This document shows positions 35,718 to 47,043 of a DNA stretch of 64,000 nucleotides, piece by piece. A model generated the notes under the pieces. That model worked only from the letters and a program-made list of their open reading frames with translations, did not search any database and had not been told where the DNA came from. The first letter of the stretch is position 1; each line of letters opens with the position of its first letter. The DNA lies in the NCBI GenBank assembly GCA_022835495.1, contig BQOK01000001.1, positions 1,178,001 to 1,242,000 of the forward strand. Direction: 5' to 3'. A program made the translations under genes and the position numbers. This stretch comes from Oscillospiraceae bacterium. Lineage in GTDB: Bacteria > Bacillota > Clostridia > Oscillospirales > Ruminococcaceae.

Positions 35718-35873
35718 TTATTTGCGCTCGTAGCTCTTGCAGAAGTGGGGCACGGACACCGCGGCCTGGCCGTTGGTCTTGTGGGTCACTTCGATCTCGG
35801 GCAGGCTGCACTTGTTGCACTCGGTGTTGTGCACACACTCGCAGACATCACACTTAACGCCGGTATTCTCCAT
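35718..35873 (-). CDS. DUF1540 domain mini-protein
   Basis: The 51-residue product begins MENTGVKCDVCECVHN and contains six cysteines (8, 11, 13, 19, 22, 45). The spacing CxxCxCxxxxxxCxxC followed by a late HFCKSY is the DUF1540 pattern, a small metal-binding or disulfide-rich protein common in spore-forming Firmicutes. A GGAGGTG-like site precedes the ATG. It is monocistronic with its own terminator. Function unknown. Confidence 0.88.
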   Translation of the reverse strand: MENTGVKCDVCECVHNTECNKCSLPEIEVTHKTNGQAAVSVPHFCKSYERK

Positions 35874-35970
35874 TGAAAATCACCTCCTAGCCGTGATGCT
35901 GTTAGTATGGCCCGCTTTTGCCTTTTTATAAACAGGGAGCGGCTGGAAGTGAAAGGGAGGCGGCCGGAGG

Positions 35971-38898
35971 TCAGCGGCCGGGGGCCAAAAATTCTGCTTC
36001 GAATTTGTCCGCCGGGCAGGGGCGGCCCAGCAAAAAGCCCTGGATGTAGTCCAGCCCCATGGGCTGGACCGCGTCCAACTCGGCCTGGCTCTCCACCCCT
36101 TCCAGGCAGGTTCTGATGCCCACGGAGCTGCACAGCTCCACCACAAGGCGCAAAAAGGTGTTGTCGAAGGCGCTGGACTGGATGCCCTTTACAAACGCCC
36201 GGTCGATCTTGGCAATGTCGACCGGGGCGGTTTTCAGCATGCCCAGCGAGGAATAACCGGTGCCGAAATCATCCATGGCAATGCGCAGGCCGCTGGCGCG
36301 CAGCCGCCGGAGCCTGCCCTCCGCCTGCGCCATGTTGGCGGCAAGATAGCTCTCGGTCAATTCCAGCACCACGCTTTGCGGGGGCACGGCAAAGCGGCGC
36401 AGCGCGTCTTCCGCCAGGGCGCAGAAGCCCTCGTCCTCGAGCTGCACGCAGGAGAGATTGACCCCCAACTGAAAAGCGGGCAGGCGTTTTTGCCACCGGG
36501 CACAGGCGGCCAGCGCCTGGCACAAAACCCAGTGCCCCACCGGCAGGATCAGGCCGCTCTGTTCCAGCAGGGGAATGAATTCGTCCGGGCCCACCCGCCC
36601 AAATTTGGCGCACTGCCAGCGCGCCAGCGCCTCGGCGCCCGCCAGACGGCCGGCGGTGGTAAAGACCGGCTGGTAACAGACCGCAAAATCCGCAAAGCCC
36701 TGCTCCACGCTCTCGCGCAGCAGCTCGGTGAGCTCAAACGCCCGGCGGCTGCCCGCCACAAGCGAGGGGGTGTAGAGCTCCATGCGGTTTTTGCCCCGCC
36801 GCTTTGCGCATTCCAGCGCGTACGAAGCGCAGCGCTCCAGTTCCACATAGGAGGCGCCGTCGTCCGGCGCGAAGGCGCATCCGCAGGACAGGGTGCAGTA
36901 AAACTTTTTGCCGCCCGCCGACTGCTGGCTGCCCAGAGCGGTGCGGATCAGCCGGAACAGCTGCTGGGCGGCCGTGCGGCTGGCGCCGCGCAGCAGGATT
37001 GCGAACTCGTCGCCGTCCAGCCGGTAGAGCGAGGCGTTTGGCGGCAGCAGCGACTGCAGGTGATGCGCCGTGATGCGGATGACCTCGTCGCCGAAGATCC
37101 GGTCGTGCAGCGAGTTGATCCGCTTGAGGTCGTCGATATCGAACATCATAAAGGTGAGCTTGTGGGGCTGCGCGGGGTCCAGCACCCCGGCGACGTCGCT
37201 CTCCAGATCAAATTTGTTGAAAAGGCCGGTGAGCGGGTCGATGCGGTTCTTTTTGCCCAGGTTTGTGATAAAGCCCGCAAACAGAACGGGCTGGCCGGAG
37301 GCGTCCCGCTCCAGATGGCCGCGGCAGCGCAGCCAAACCCATTCGCCGCGCACGTTTTGGGCGCGGTATTCCACGCAGTGGCGGTCGGTGCGGCCGTCGG
37401 TGATTTCCTGGTTTGATTCCAGGAAAGCGCGCTTGTCGTGCGGGTGCACCTTGGCGCCCCAAACCGCGGCGGCGTTGGGCACCACCTCGCCGGGAAGGCC
37501 GAACTCCCGCACCATGGCGGGCGGGTAGCGGAACACGCCGGTCTTCATATCGCACACGTAGATGTAGCTTTCGGTGCTGGCGATCAGCGCGTCGTACAGG
37601 CGGGCGGTGTCGTAGGTGAAGCCGGCGCCGCCGGCAGGCGCTGCCCGCTCCAGCAGCGCCTGGGCACGATGGATGTGCAGCGCGCGCTTTTGCTGGTACA
37701 TGCACTCGTCGGCCCTGGCTAAAACGTCGCGCAGAGGGAGCGGTTCGCGCACCTCCACAACGCCGTAGCAGAATGCGCCGCCCTTTGGCGCAAAGGCGGG
37801 GCGCTGCGCCTCAAAAGCGTCCAGCGCCGCTTGCATGCGCGCGGCGGCCTCGGCCTGGCGCACGTCGGGCAGCACCGCCGCAAATTCATCGCCCCCCAGG
37901 CGCATCAGGGCCTCGCGGCCGCCCAGCACCCCGCGCACCGCCGCGCTCACCTGCACCAGCACTGCGTCGCCTGCGGCGTGGCCGTGCAGGTCGTTGACCG
38001 CTTTCAGGTCGTTCACATCCAGCATGCACACGCAAAGAGGCCTGCCCGTGCCGGCAACTTCCTCCAGCAGCTGGGTGAGCAGCTCTTTGCCGGCCCGGCG
38101 GCTGAGCGCCCCGGTCAATTCATCAACGGTGGCGGCCCGGTACAGGCGGCGTGCCTCGGTCACGTCGGTGGAATGCTGAAAGTGCACCAGACGGCCGTCG
38201 GTCCAGCGCATCAGGCTGTCGAAGTTTTCGTAAATGCGCCCAGTGATGGGGTTGCGCTCTTCCCACACATAGGAGTGGGCGTCCTTTTCCTGCAGCAGCA
38301 TCTGCACAGGGCAGAACGGGCAGCGGGCGGTCTGGCCCTGCTGCAGCACCTTCCAGCAAATCTGGCCCTCGGGCGAGCTAAGGCCGAACGCGCGCTTCAT
38401 GGAGCCGTTCATGAACAGGATCTCGTCGGTTTCGGGGTCGGTGACATAGATGCAGGCGTGGGTGCTGTCCATCATGTGGTTCCACACCCAGTTCTGCAGG
38501 CTGGCGTTCTGCCGGTCCCGGGCGGCCCGCAGGGCGTGGGCGTACACTAGGGCAATGCTTTCCAGCACGGCGCGCTCCTGCCCGGCCCAGGCGCCGGAGG
38601 CCCGCTCGAAGCAAACGGCGCCCAGCGGCGCCTCGCCGGGCAGGGTAAGGCGGCACGCAAAAAAACCGCCGCCCGGCAGGGGGGCGTCTGCGCCGCCGGC
38701 CAGGGCGCGCAGGGGCCCACGCAGCGCCTGGGGCACATCCGCACCCTCGGGCGCTGCCAAAAAATATTCCTCGGCCGGCCGCAGGGTGCAGAGCAGATGG
38801 ATGCGGCATATCCCGGGCACCACGCCCCCGGCAAAACGCCCCAGGTCGTAAATTTCCTGCGTAAAGCGGGCAAGCAGCCCGCCGGATTCCTGCTGCAT
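35971..38898 (-). CDS. Cyclic-di-GMP signalling protein: PAS-GGDEF-PAS-GGDEF-EAL
   Basis: The 975-residue protein has an N-terminal GAF-like segment (about 1-125), then a PAS-like domain (ACIYVTDPETDEILFMN). The first GGDEF domain (DELTGALSRRAG, RLGGDEFAAVLP) is canonical. A second PAS region (YIYVCDMKTGVFRYPPAMV) precedes a second GGDEF domain with DPLTGLFNK but DGDEF instead of GGDEF. The EAL domain has AEALARW, GVNLSC, LELTES, MDDFGTGYSS, KIDRAFV and LEGVES, all needed for phosphodiesterase activity. No TM segment is seen, so it is cytosolic. It could both make and degrade c-di-GMP. Confidence 0.93.
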   Translation of the reverse strand: MQQESGGLLARFTQEIYDLGRFAGGVVPGICRIHLLCTLRPAEEYFLAAPEGADVPQALRGPLRALAGGADAPLPGGGFFACRLTLPGEAPLGAVCFERASGAWAGQERAVLESIALVYAHALRAARDRQNASLQNWVWNHMMDSTHACIYVTDPETDEILFMNGSMKRAFGLSSPEGQICWKVLQQGQTARCPFCPVQMLLQEKDAHSYVWEERNPITGRIYENFDSLMRWTDGRLVHFQHSTDVTEARRLYRAATVDELTGALSRRAGKELLTQLLEEVAGTGRPLCVCMLDVNDLKAVNDLHGHAAGDAVLVQVSAAVRGVLGGREALMRLGGDEFAAVLPDVRQAEAAARMQAALDAFEAQRPAFAPKGGAFCYGVVEVREPLPLRDVLARADECMYQQKRALHIHRAQALLERAAPAGGAGFTYDTARLYDALIASTESYIYVCDMKTGVFRYPPAMVREFGLPGEVVPNAAAVWGAKVHPHDKRAFLESNQEITDGRTDRHCVEYRAQNVRGEWVWLRCRGHLERDASGQPVLFAGFITNLGKKNRIDPLTGLFNKFDLESDVAGVLDPAQPHKLTFMMFDIDDLKRINSLHDRIFGDEVIRITAHHLQSLLPPNASLYRLDGDEFAILLRGASRTAAQQLFRLIRTALGSQQSAGGKKFYCTLSCGCAFAPDDGASYVELERCASYALECAKRRGKNRMELYTPSLVAGSRRAFELTELLRESVEQGFADFAVCYQPVFTTAGRLAGAEALARWQCAKFGRVGPDEFIPLLEQSGLILPVGHWVLCQALAACARWQKRLPAFQLGVNLSCVQLEDEGFCALAEDALRRFAVPPQSVVLELTESYLAANMAQAEGRLRRLRASGLRIAMDDFGTGYSSLGMLKTAPVDIAKIDRAFVKGIQSSAFDNTFLRLVVELCSSVGIRTCLEGVESQAELDAVQPMGLDYIQGFLLGRPCPADKFEAEFLAPGR

Positions 38899-39049
38899 GG
38901 AATGCGCCTCCCATTTGATTCCACTTGGATCTGGTTTCCATTATAGCACTCTTTGCTGCTCTGCGCAGCAGATTTTGGAAACCGCCCGTGTTTGTGCGGG
39001 CGCGGCGGCAAAGGAGCGGCGCTGAAAGAACCGGGCTTTGGCGGGGCAG
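38899..39049. other. Intergenic, 151 bp
   Basis: It separates the c-di-GMP gene start from the feoB end (both minus). A minus-strand -10-like TATAAT (complement of 38941-38946) can serve the c-di-GMP gene. No other feature is seen. Confidence 0.45.
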
Positions 39050-41200
39050 TCAGCCGATCAGCCGCACGGCGGCGGTAAAGGCCATGCAGGCCAAGGCCCC
39101 TGCCGCTGTGGGCAGCGCGGCGGCCAGCGCGGTCCATTTCCAGCTGCCCGTTTCTTTTTTGATGGTGAGCAGGGTGGTGGAGCAGGGCCAGTGCATCAGC
39201 GAGAACAGCATGGTGCTCACGGCGGTGGCCCAGGTCCAGCCGTTGGCCGCGAACAGCGCTTTCATCTGCGCAAGGTCGCCCAAGTCCACAAGGCTGCCCT
39301 GCGCCATGTAGGCCATGATTACAATGGGGATCACGATCTCGTTTGCGGGGAAGCCCAGGAGGAACGCGAGCAAGATCACCCCGTCCAGCCCCAGCAGGCG
39401 GGCAAGGGGGTCCAGAAAGGCCGCGCAGTGGTTCAGAACACTGGCGCCTCCCACCGTTACGTTTGCCATCAGCCAGATCACCAGGCCCGCCGGCGCGGCC
39501 ACCGCCGCCGCCCGGCCCAGCACGAACAGGGTGCGGTCGAACACCGAGCGCAGGAGCACCCTGCCGATCTGCGGCCTGCGGTAGGGGGGCAGTTCCAGCG
39601 TGAAGGAGGAGGGCACCCCCCGCAGCAGGGTTTTGGAGAGCAGGCGGGTCATGACAAAGGTCATGACCACCCCCAGCACAATGACCCCCGTCAGCAGCAA
39701 AGCCGACAGCAGCGAGGAAAAGGCGCCCCCCGCCGCGCCCACAAAGAACATGGTCAGAAGGGCGATCAGGGTGGGAAAACGGCCGTTGCAGGGCACAAAG
39801 TTGTTGGTCAGGATCGCCAGCAGCCGCTCGCGGGGCGAGTCGATGATGCGGCAGCCGATCACGCCGGCCGCGTTGCAGCCGAAGCCCATGCACATGCACA
39901 GCGCCTGCTTGCCGCAGGCGCAGCACCGCTTGAAGGGCCGGTCCAGGTTGTAGGCGACACGGGGCAGATAGCCTGCGTCCTCCAGCAGGGTGAAGAGCGG
40001 GAAGAAGATGGCCATGGGCGGCAGCATGACCGACACCACCCAGGCCAGCACCCGGTAGACCCCCAGCACCAGCGCGCCGTGCAGCCACGCCGGGGCGTGA
40101 AGGTATAAAAACAGCTCGGTGAGCCGGTCCTGCACCCAGAAAAGCCCCTGGGCCAAAAGCTGTGAGGGGTAGTTGGCCCCCGTGATGGTAAGCCAGAAGA
40201 TCCCCGCCAACAGCAGCAGCATGACCGGGTAGCCGGTCAGCCGGCTGGTCAGGAGGCGATCCAGCCGGCGGTCCAGGGCGGCGTAGGGTTGCCCCCTGGT
40301 GAGCACGGCCCCCTGGCACACCCCGTCGGCCGCCTTTACCAGCGCGGCCACCACCAGGTCCTTAAAGCGGTCGCCGCCAATGCCCTGGGCGGCAAGCTCT
40401 GCCCGCGCCTTTACCAGGGCGGCGCTCACCTCCGGGTCCTGTAAAGGGTCCCGGCCCAGCCGGGCGCGCAGTTCGCCGCCCAGGGTGGGGTCCCCCTCCA
40501 GCAGCTTCAGGCTCAGCCACCGGCTGGAAAGCCCGCCGCCGCACCTTTTTTCCACCGCCGGCTGCAGCAGGGCAACGGCATTTTCCACCGCTTGGGGGTA
40601 GCGCACCGCCAGCGGGGCGCGGCCCCGGCCGCCGGGATCGCCGCATACCCGGTCCAGCGCGCCCAGCAGGCCGGCAAGGGTCTTTTTCCGGCGCGCCGCG
40701 GCGCCCACCACCGGCACCCCCAGCCGTGCGGAGAGCAGTTCCAAATCCAGCCGGATCCCCTTGCGGGCGGCCTCGTCCATCAGGTTGACGCACACCACCA
40801 CATTGGGGGTGATCTCCAGGGTCTGCAGCACCAGGTTCAGGTTGCGGGCAAGGCAGGTGGCGTCGCACACCACGACCACCGCGTCGGCCCCGCCAAAGCA
40901 GATGAAATTGCGGGCCACCTCCTCCTCAGCCGAGTGGGCCATCAGCGAGTAGGTGCCGGGGATATCCACCAGAATGTAGGCGTTTTCCCGGGTGGCGCAG
41001 CGGCCCTGCGCGCTGGCCACGGTTTTTCCCGGCCAGTTGCCGGTGTGCTGGTTCAGGCCGGTCAAGGCGTTGAACACCGTGCTCTTTCCCACGTTGGGGT
41101 TGCCCGCCAGCGCCACGACCTTGTCGCCGGGGGCCTGTTTTTGTATGGTGAGCCCCGCGTCGATCGTTTTAAGGCCCACCGAGCTGTTTGTTAAACCCAT
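39050..41200 (-). CDS. feoB: Ferrous iron transport protein B
   Basis: The 716-residue product has an N-terminal G domain: G1 ALAGNPNVGKSTVFN, G2 around HTGNWPGKTV, G3 VDIPGTYSLMAHSAEEE, G4 CVNLMDEA (NLMD instead of NKxD/NxxD). A helical spacer precedes a membrane part with FeoB_C and Gate domains, including LVDRLLTS-type and FGCNAAGVIGCRI segments; the cysteine in GCNAAGV is characteristic. It imports Fe(II). FeoA is encoded 18 bp upstream in the same operon, and a DtxR-type regulator is divergent. Confidence 0.96.
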   Translation of the reverse strand: MGLTNSSVGLKTIDAGLTIQKQAPGDKVVALAGNPNVGKSTVFNALTGLNQHTGNWPGKTVASAQGRCATRENAYILVDIPGTYSLMAHSAEEEVARNFICFGGADAVVVVCDATCLARNLNLVLQTLEITPNVVVCVNLMDEAARKGIRLDLELLSARLGVPVVGAAARRKKTLAGLLGALDRVCGDPGGRGRAPLAVRYPQAVENAVALLQPAVEKRCGGGLSSRWLSLKLLEGDPTLGGELRARLGRDPLQDPEVSAALVKARAELAAQGIGGDRFKDLVVAALVKAADGVCQGAVLTRGQPYAALDRRLDRLLTSRLTGYPVMLLLLAGIFWLTITGANYPSQLLAQGLFWVQDRLTELFLYLHAPAWLHGALVLGVYRVLAWVVSVMLPPMAIFFPLFTLLEDAGYLPRVAYNLDRPFKRCCACGKQALCMCMGFGCNAAGVIGCRIIDSPRERLLAILTNNFVPCNGRFPTLIALLTMFFVGAAGGAFSSLLSALLLTGVIVLGVVMTFVMTRLLSKTLLRGVPSSFTLELPPYRRPQIGRVLLRSVFDRTLFVLGRAAAVAAPAGLVIWLMANVTVGGASVLNHCAAFLDPLARLLGLDGVILLAFLLGFPANEIVIPIVIMAYMAQGSLVDLGDLAQMKALFAANGWTWATAVSTMLFSLMHWPCSTTLLTIKKETGSWKWTALAAALPTAAGALACMAFTAAVRLIG

Positions 41201-41218
41201 CGCCCTATCCCCCTTTTG

Positions 41219-41455
41219 TCAGGATCTGTAAACAAGGATATCGGCGCAGTCCTCCGAGCGGATCGCGATGACCGCCCCGCGGATCAGAAAGGCCGACGGA
41301 TCGCCCCCCGGGCTGCGGCCCAGGCATTCCACCGGGGTGTTTTCCACGAGGCCGATGTCCAGCAGCCTGCGCCGCATGCTTCCGGTGGAGCACAGCGCGC
41401 TGACCACCGCGCGCTGGCCGGGCGCGATATCGTTCAGGCAAAGATGTTGATTCAT
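41219..41455 (-). CDS. feoA: Ferrous iron transport protein A (SH3-like)
   Basis: The 78-residue product has the FeoA fold: LNDIAPGQRAVVSAL, SMRRRLLDIGLVENTPVECLG, and a terminal AVIAIRSEDCADILV. It is a small cytosolic partner of FeoB. It is the first gene of feoAB. Confidence 0.93.
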   Translation of the reverse strand: MNQHLCLNDIAPGQRAVVSALCSTGSMRRRLLDIGLVENTPVECLGRSPGGDPSAFLIRGAVIAIRSEDCADILVYRS

Positions 41456-41558
41456 AGCACTGACACCTTTCGAATAAATTTAGGTTGAGGAAACTTTCTT
41501 CCCTCATGGTATTCCGCATACCGCGGCGGGGTGACAGCCGCGTGGGAAAGGGCAGGCA
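41456..41558. promoter_or_regulatory. Divergent feoA / dtxR-type control region
   Basis: The 103-bp gap holds TTTAGGTTGAGGAAAC at 41479-41494, a partial match to the DtxR/IdeR box half-site TTAGGTT. The second half-site is poor, so the operator call is tentative. Confidence 0.35.
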
Positions 41559-41984
41559 ATGGAGCGCGAGAGCGGGTTTTATACAATGAAAGGCTATTCC
41601 CTCCACACCGAGGGCGGGCTGACCAGCGCCATGGAGGATTATCTTGAAATGGCCGCCCGCCTGGCGCAGCAGGGCGGGCGGGTGCGGGTGGGCGATCTGG
41701 CGCGCATGCTGCACGTGAAGGCCTCTTCGGCCACAAAAATGGTGCAGCAGCTGGCGCAGGCCGGGCTGGTGCGGGGGGAGCGGTACGGCGAGGTGCTGCT
41801 CACCGAACAGGGGGCCGCGGCGGGGGAATACCTATTGTACCGCCACGAGGTGCTGCACCGCTTTTTGTGCCTGCTGAACCACACCGACAACGAGCTGGAG
41901 CAGGTGGAAAAGCTGGAACACTTTTTGGAAAAGCGCACCGTGGAAAACCTGGAATCGCTGGTGCAGAGGCTGGAAAAAGGATAA
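41559..41984 (+). CDS. DtxR/MntR-family metal-dependent transcriptional regulator
   Basis: The 141-residue product has a winged helix (MEDYLEMAARLAQQ, RVGDLARMLHVKASSATKMVQQLAQAGL, ERYGEVLLTEQG) and a dimerisation/metal-binding region (RHEVLHRFLCLL, EQVEKLEHFL). There is no SH3-like C-terminus, so it is of the short MntR/ScaR-like type. It is divergent from feoAB. It probably represses feoAB when loaded with Fe(II) or Mn(II). ATG at 41559 is used; ATG at 41586 is also possible. Confidence 0.9.
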   Translation: MERESGFYTMKGYSLHTEGGLTSAMEDYLEMAARLAQQGGRVRVGDLARMLHVKASSATKMVQQLAQAGLVRGERYGEVLLTEQGAAAGEYLLYRHEVLHRFLCLLNHTDNELEQVEKLEHFLEKRTVENLESLVQRLEKG

Positions 41985-42020
41985 AAAGCAAGGGCGGCCT
42001 TGAGCCGCGCTTGCTTTTTT
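41984..42020 (+). terminator. Terminator after the DtxR-type gene
   Basis: AAAAAGCAAG...CTTGCTTTTT stem with an inner GGCGG/CCGC pair and a terminal run of six Ts. Confidence 0.85.
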
Positions 42021-42025
42021 GCGGT

Positions 42026-42053
42026 CGACATTCCGCCCCGCCTGTGCTACACT
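42026..42053 (+). promoter_or_regulatory. Promoter of the M20 peptidase gene
   Basis: TCGACA at 42026-42031 and TACACT at 42048-42053 are 16-17 bp apart. The block CCCGCCTGTGCTACA before and through the -10 is repeated upstream of pepT at 31447. Confidence 0.55.
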
Positions 42054-42138
42054 GAAACCGGCGGGGTAATGGGGCACTGACGCGCCGCCCTGACCCTGCA
42101 TCCAAAACCCGCCGCGCGGGGAAAAGGGGATTGAGACT

Positions 42139-43575
42139 ATGATTTTTTTTGTGCTGCTGCTTGCCCTGGCGGGCCTTTTTTTGCTGGTGCTGGCGTTCAA
42201 CGCCGTAAGGGCGGGCTGCCGGCGCCCGAAGCCGGGCCCCGGCCTGCCGGCCGCCCCGCAAAAGGCGCAGGCGCAGTATGCCCAGGGTTTGGGGCAAATG
42301 CTGGCCTGCGCCACCGTGGCCCGCAAAGAAGGGCACGACGACGCCGAGTTTGCGCGGCTGCGCGGGGTGATGCGCGGGCTGTTCCCGCTGGTGCATGAGC
42401 GGGCGGAATTTCAGGTGTTCGGCGCGGACTGCTGGGTTTACCGCATTCCGGGCGCGGACCCCGCCCGGGCGGTGATGCTGATGAGCCACCACGACGTGGC
42501 CGAGGTGCCGGACGGGGAGGCATGGACCCACCCGCCCTTTTCCGGTGCGGTGGCGCAGGGGGCGGTATGGGGGCGCGGCGCGGTGGATACAAAGGGCCCG
42601 CTGTACGCCGAGTTCCAGGCGGTGGAGGAGCTGCTGGCCCGCGGCTGGGCGCCCCCCTGCGATTTGTATCTGGCGTCCTCTCACAACGAGGAGATTGCGG
42701 GGGACGGCATCCCCCTGGCGGTGGAATATTTCAAACAAAAGGGCGTGAGCTTTGAGCTGATCCTGGACGAGGGCGGCGCGGTGATCGCGGCGCCCATGCC
42801 GGGCGTGCGGTGCCAATGCGCCATGATCGCCGTGCATGAAAAAGGGCGCTGCAGCCTGGAATGCCGGGCCGAGGAAGCCCCGGGGCACGGCGGCCTGGCA
42901 GGCAAAACCGACACACCGGTTATGCGCATGGCAAAATTTATGGCCGAAATTTCGGCCCGGCCGCCCTTCCGGCGCAGGCTCTACCCGGAGGTGCGGGCCA
43001 TGTTCACCGGGCTTTGCCCCTACATGACCTTCCCCATGCGCCTGGTGTTTGCAAACCTGTGGTGCTTTGCGCCGCTGCTGCTGCGGCTCATGCCCAGGCT
43101 GAACCCCCAGGCGGGGGCCATGGTGGGCACGCTGTGCGCCTTCAACCGGGTCGAGGGCTCCACAAAGGCGCATGCCTGCAGCGCCACGGCTTTTCTGCGG
43201 TGTGTGCGGGAAGAGGACCTGCAGGCCGATCTGCAGGCGTTCACCGCCGCCGCCGCGAAGTATGGGGTAACGGTGGAGCGGGGGGAGGAATACGAGTACC
43301 ACGCCCCCGCGGATCTGGGCAGCCCCGCGCTGGCCTACGTGCAGGCCTGCGCGGCCGCGGTGTTCCCCCAGTGCGCCTGCGCGCCCTTTTTGCTGCCCGC
43401 GGGCACCGACGCCCGGCATTTTTCGGGGCTGTGCCGCTCGGTACTGCGGTTCGCGCCCATCCGGCTGAGCCCGGCCCAGTTTGCCAGCGTGCACGGCCGG
43501 GATGAAAACCTGGGCGTGGCGGCCCTGGCCGACGCGGTGGCGTTTTACCGCTATCTGCTGGAAAATCTGCGGTAA
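42139..43575 (+). CDS. M20 family metallopeptidase with N-terminal membrane anchor (CPS1-like)
   Basis: The 478-residue product has a strong TM at residues 2-24. Zinc ligands lie in VMLMSHHDVAEVP, AVWGRGAVDTKGP, LASSHNEEIAGDG and LILDEGGAV. A dimerisation domain follows, and the C-terminal LLPAGTDARHFSGLC supplies the last histidine. This is the carboxypeptidase-S/aminoacylase-like branch of M20. It would cleave peptides or N-acyl amino acids, on whichever side of the membrane the anchor leaves it. It has its own promoter and terminator. Confidence 0.9.
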   Translation: MIFFVLLLALAGLFLLVLAFNAVRAGCRRPKPGPGLPAAPQKAQAQYAQGLGQMLACATVARKEGHDDAEFARLRGVMRGLFPLVHERAEFQVFGADCWVYRIPGADPARAVMLMSHHDVAEVPDGEAWTHPPFSGAVAQGAVWGRGAVDTKGPLYAEFQAVEELLARGWAPPCDLYLASSHNEEIAGDGIPLAVEYFKQKGVSFELILDEGGAVIAAPMPGVRCQCAMIAVHEKGRCSLECRAEEAPGHGGLAGKTDTPVMRMAKFMAEISARPPFRRRLYPEVRAMFTGLCPYMTFPMRLVFANLWCFAPLLLRLMPRLNPQAGAMVGTLCAFNRVEGSTKAHACSATAFLRCVREEDLQADLQAFTAAAAKYGVTVERGEEYEYHAPADLGSPALAYVQACAAAVFPQCACAPFLLPAGTDARHFSGLCRSVLRFAPIRLSPAQFASVHGRDENLGVAALADAVAFYRYLLENLR

Positions 43576-43600
43576 AGCGTGGGCCTTGCCGCCGAATCAA

Positions 43601-43645
43601 AAAGGGGTGGGCCCTTGCTGCAAAGCGGGGCCCGCCCCCTTTTTA
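43601..43645 (+). terminator. Terminator after the M20 peptidase gene
   Basis: GGGGTGGGCCC (about 43604) pairs with GGGCCCGCCCC (about 43628) and is followed by five Ts. Confidence 0.8.
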
Positions 43646-43667
43646 CACCCGGCCAGGGCAGAAAAAA

Positions 43668-43714
43668 CGCCGGGAGCCCGCTCTTTCCCTGAGAGAAAGA
43701 GCGGGCTCCCGGCG
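43668..43714 (-). terminator. Terminator of the UvrA-like gene
   Basis: A perfect 20-bp stem (CGCCGGGAGCCCGCTCTTTC) with a 7-nt loop is followed by a minus-strand T-run, the complement of 43662-43667. Confidence 0.93.
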
Positions 43715-43722
43715 AAGGCTTT

Positions 43723-45966
<2,244 letters not shown>

Positions 45967-46173
45967 CTGGTTGTACCTCGTTTCGTTTGCTTTTCGCGGG
46001 CAGCACCGCGGGCGCACGGCCGGGCGCGTTTGCCCACCGCCTGCCGCGCCGGCTTTCCGGGGGCGGCGCCCCTGCTACAGTGTAGCAGAGAAAGGCGCCC
46101 TGTTCATGATACTTTTTGCTGTTTTTCGGCCGGGGAAGGGGTATAATGAGAGCAGCGGAAGGAGGGCGGCGGT
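45967..46173. promoter_or_regulatory. Divergent control region of uvrA-like and araC-like genes
   Basis: CTGCTACAGTGTAGCAG at 46072-46088 is a perfect 8+1+8 palindrome, overlapping a possible minus-strand -10 (TACACT). On the plus strand TATAAT at 46142-46147 faces the regulator. Confidence 0.6.
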
Positions 46174-47043
46174 GTGAAGCAGCTATTCCCCCTGGAAAGG
46201 GCGGTGGAATACATTGAGGGGCACTTGCACGAGGACATCGGCCTGCGCGAGGTATCCCGCGAGACGGGCTATTCCTATTACCACATGACGCGGCTGTTCA
46301 CGGCGGCAATGGGCGAGTCGGTAGGGCGGTACATCAACCGGCGCAGGCTGTACAGCGCATCGGAAAAGCTGATCCGGTCGGACCGGCGTGTGCTGGACAT
46401 TGCGCTGGACAGCGGCTTTGCTTCGTCGGAGGCGTTCAGCAGGGCGTTCAAGGCCGCCTTCGGCGTGAGCCCCGCGGCGTATCGAAAGGCGGGGCTGGAC
46501 CTGGTGGTGACCGCCAAGCGGGAGCTGGCGCCGGGGGATGTGCAGCACATTGCGAACAACATTTCCCACACGCCGGAGATCCTTTGGCGGGAAGAAATAA
46601 AAATAGCCGGCATCCGGGGCGTCACGTCGCTCTCGGATAACCGGCTGCCCGCGCTGTGGCGGCAGTTTTTGAACCTGCGCGCCGAGCTTTTGGGCCCTGA
46701 GGCGGAATGCGTGGGGTATGGGGTTTGTGAAACGCAGCCGACGGTTTACACCAAGAATGGGGATGTGGCGTTTTCGGCCATGGTGGGCAGCCCGGTAAAA
46801 AGCCTGGACGGGCTGCCCGCGCCGCTGGAGGGGAAAACCGTGAGCGGGGGAAAGTACGCCGTTTTTACCCACCGGGGCACCTTTGCGAACCTGTTTAAGA
46901 CCTACCAGTACATTTTCGGCACCTGGCTGCCCGCCGCGGGGGAAGAATTGGACGAACGGGAGGATTTTGAACTTTACGAGCGCAGTGTGACCTCGTTCGA
47001 CGATGCGGACAACGAGGTGAAGATTTTTGTGCCGGTGAAGTGA
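46174..47043 (+). CDS. AraC-family regulator with GyrI-like effector-binding domain
   Basis: GTG at 46174 follows GGAAGGAGGG. The 289-residue product has two helix-turn-helix motifs (LREVSRETGYSYYHMTRLF, VLDIALDSGFASSEAFSRAFK) in the N-terminal 110 residues. A GyrI-like domain occupies about 145-289 (PVKSLDGLPAPLEGKTV, GGKYAVFTHRG, FELYERSV). This Rob/SoxS-GyrI layout binds hydrophobic drugs and activates export or protection genes. It is divergent from the UvrA-like gene and is expected to regulate it. Confidence 0.92.
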   Translation: MKQLFPLERAVEYIEGHLHEDIGLREVSRETGYSYYHMTRLFTAAMGESVGRYINRRRLYSASEKLIRSDRRVLDIALDSGFASSEAFSRAFKAAFGVSPAAYRKAGLDLVVTAKRELAPGDVQHIANNISHTPEILWREEIKIAGIRGVTSLSDNRLPALWRQFLNLRAELLGPEAECVGYGVCETQPTVYTKNGDVAFSAMVGSPVKSLDGLPAPLEGKTVSGGKYAVFTHRGTFANLFKTYQYIFGTWLPAAGEELDEREDFELYERSVTSFDDADNEVKIFVPVK

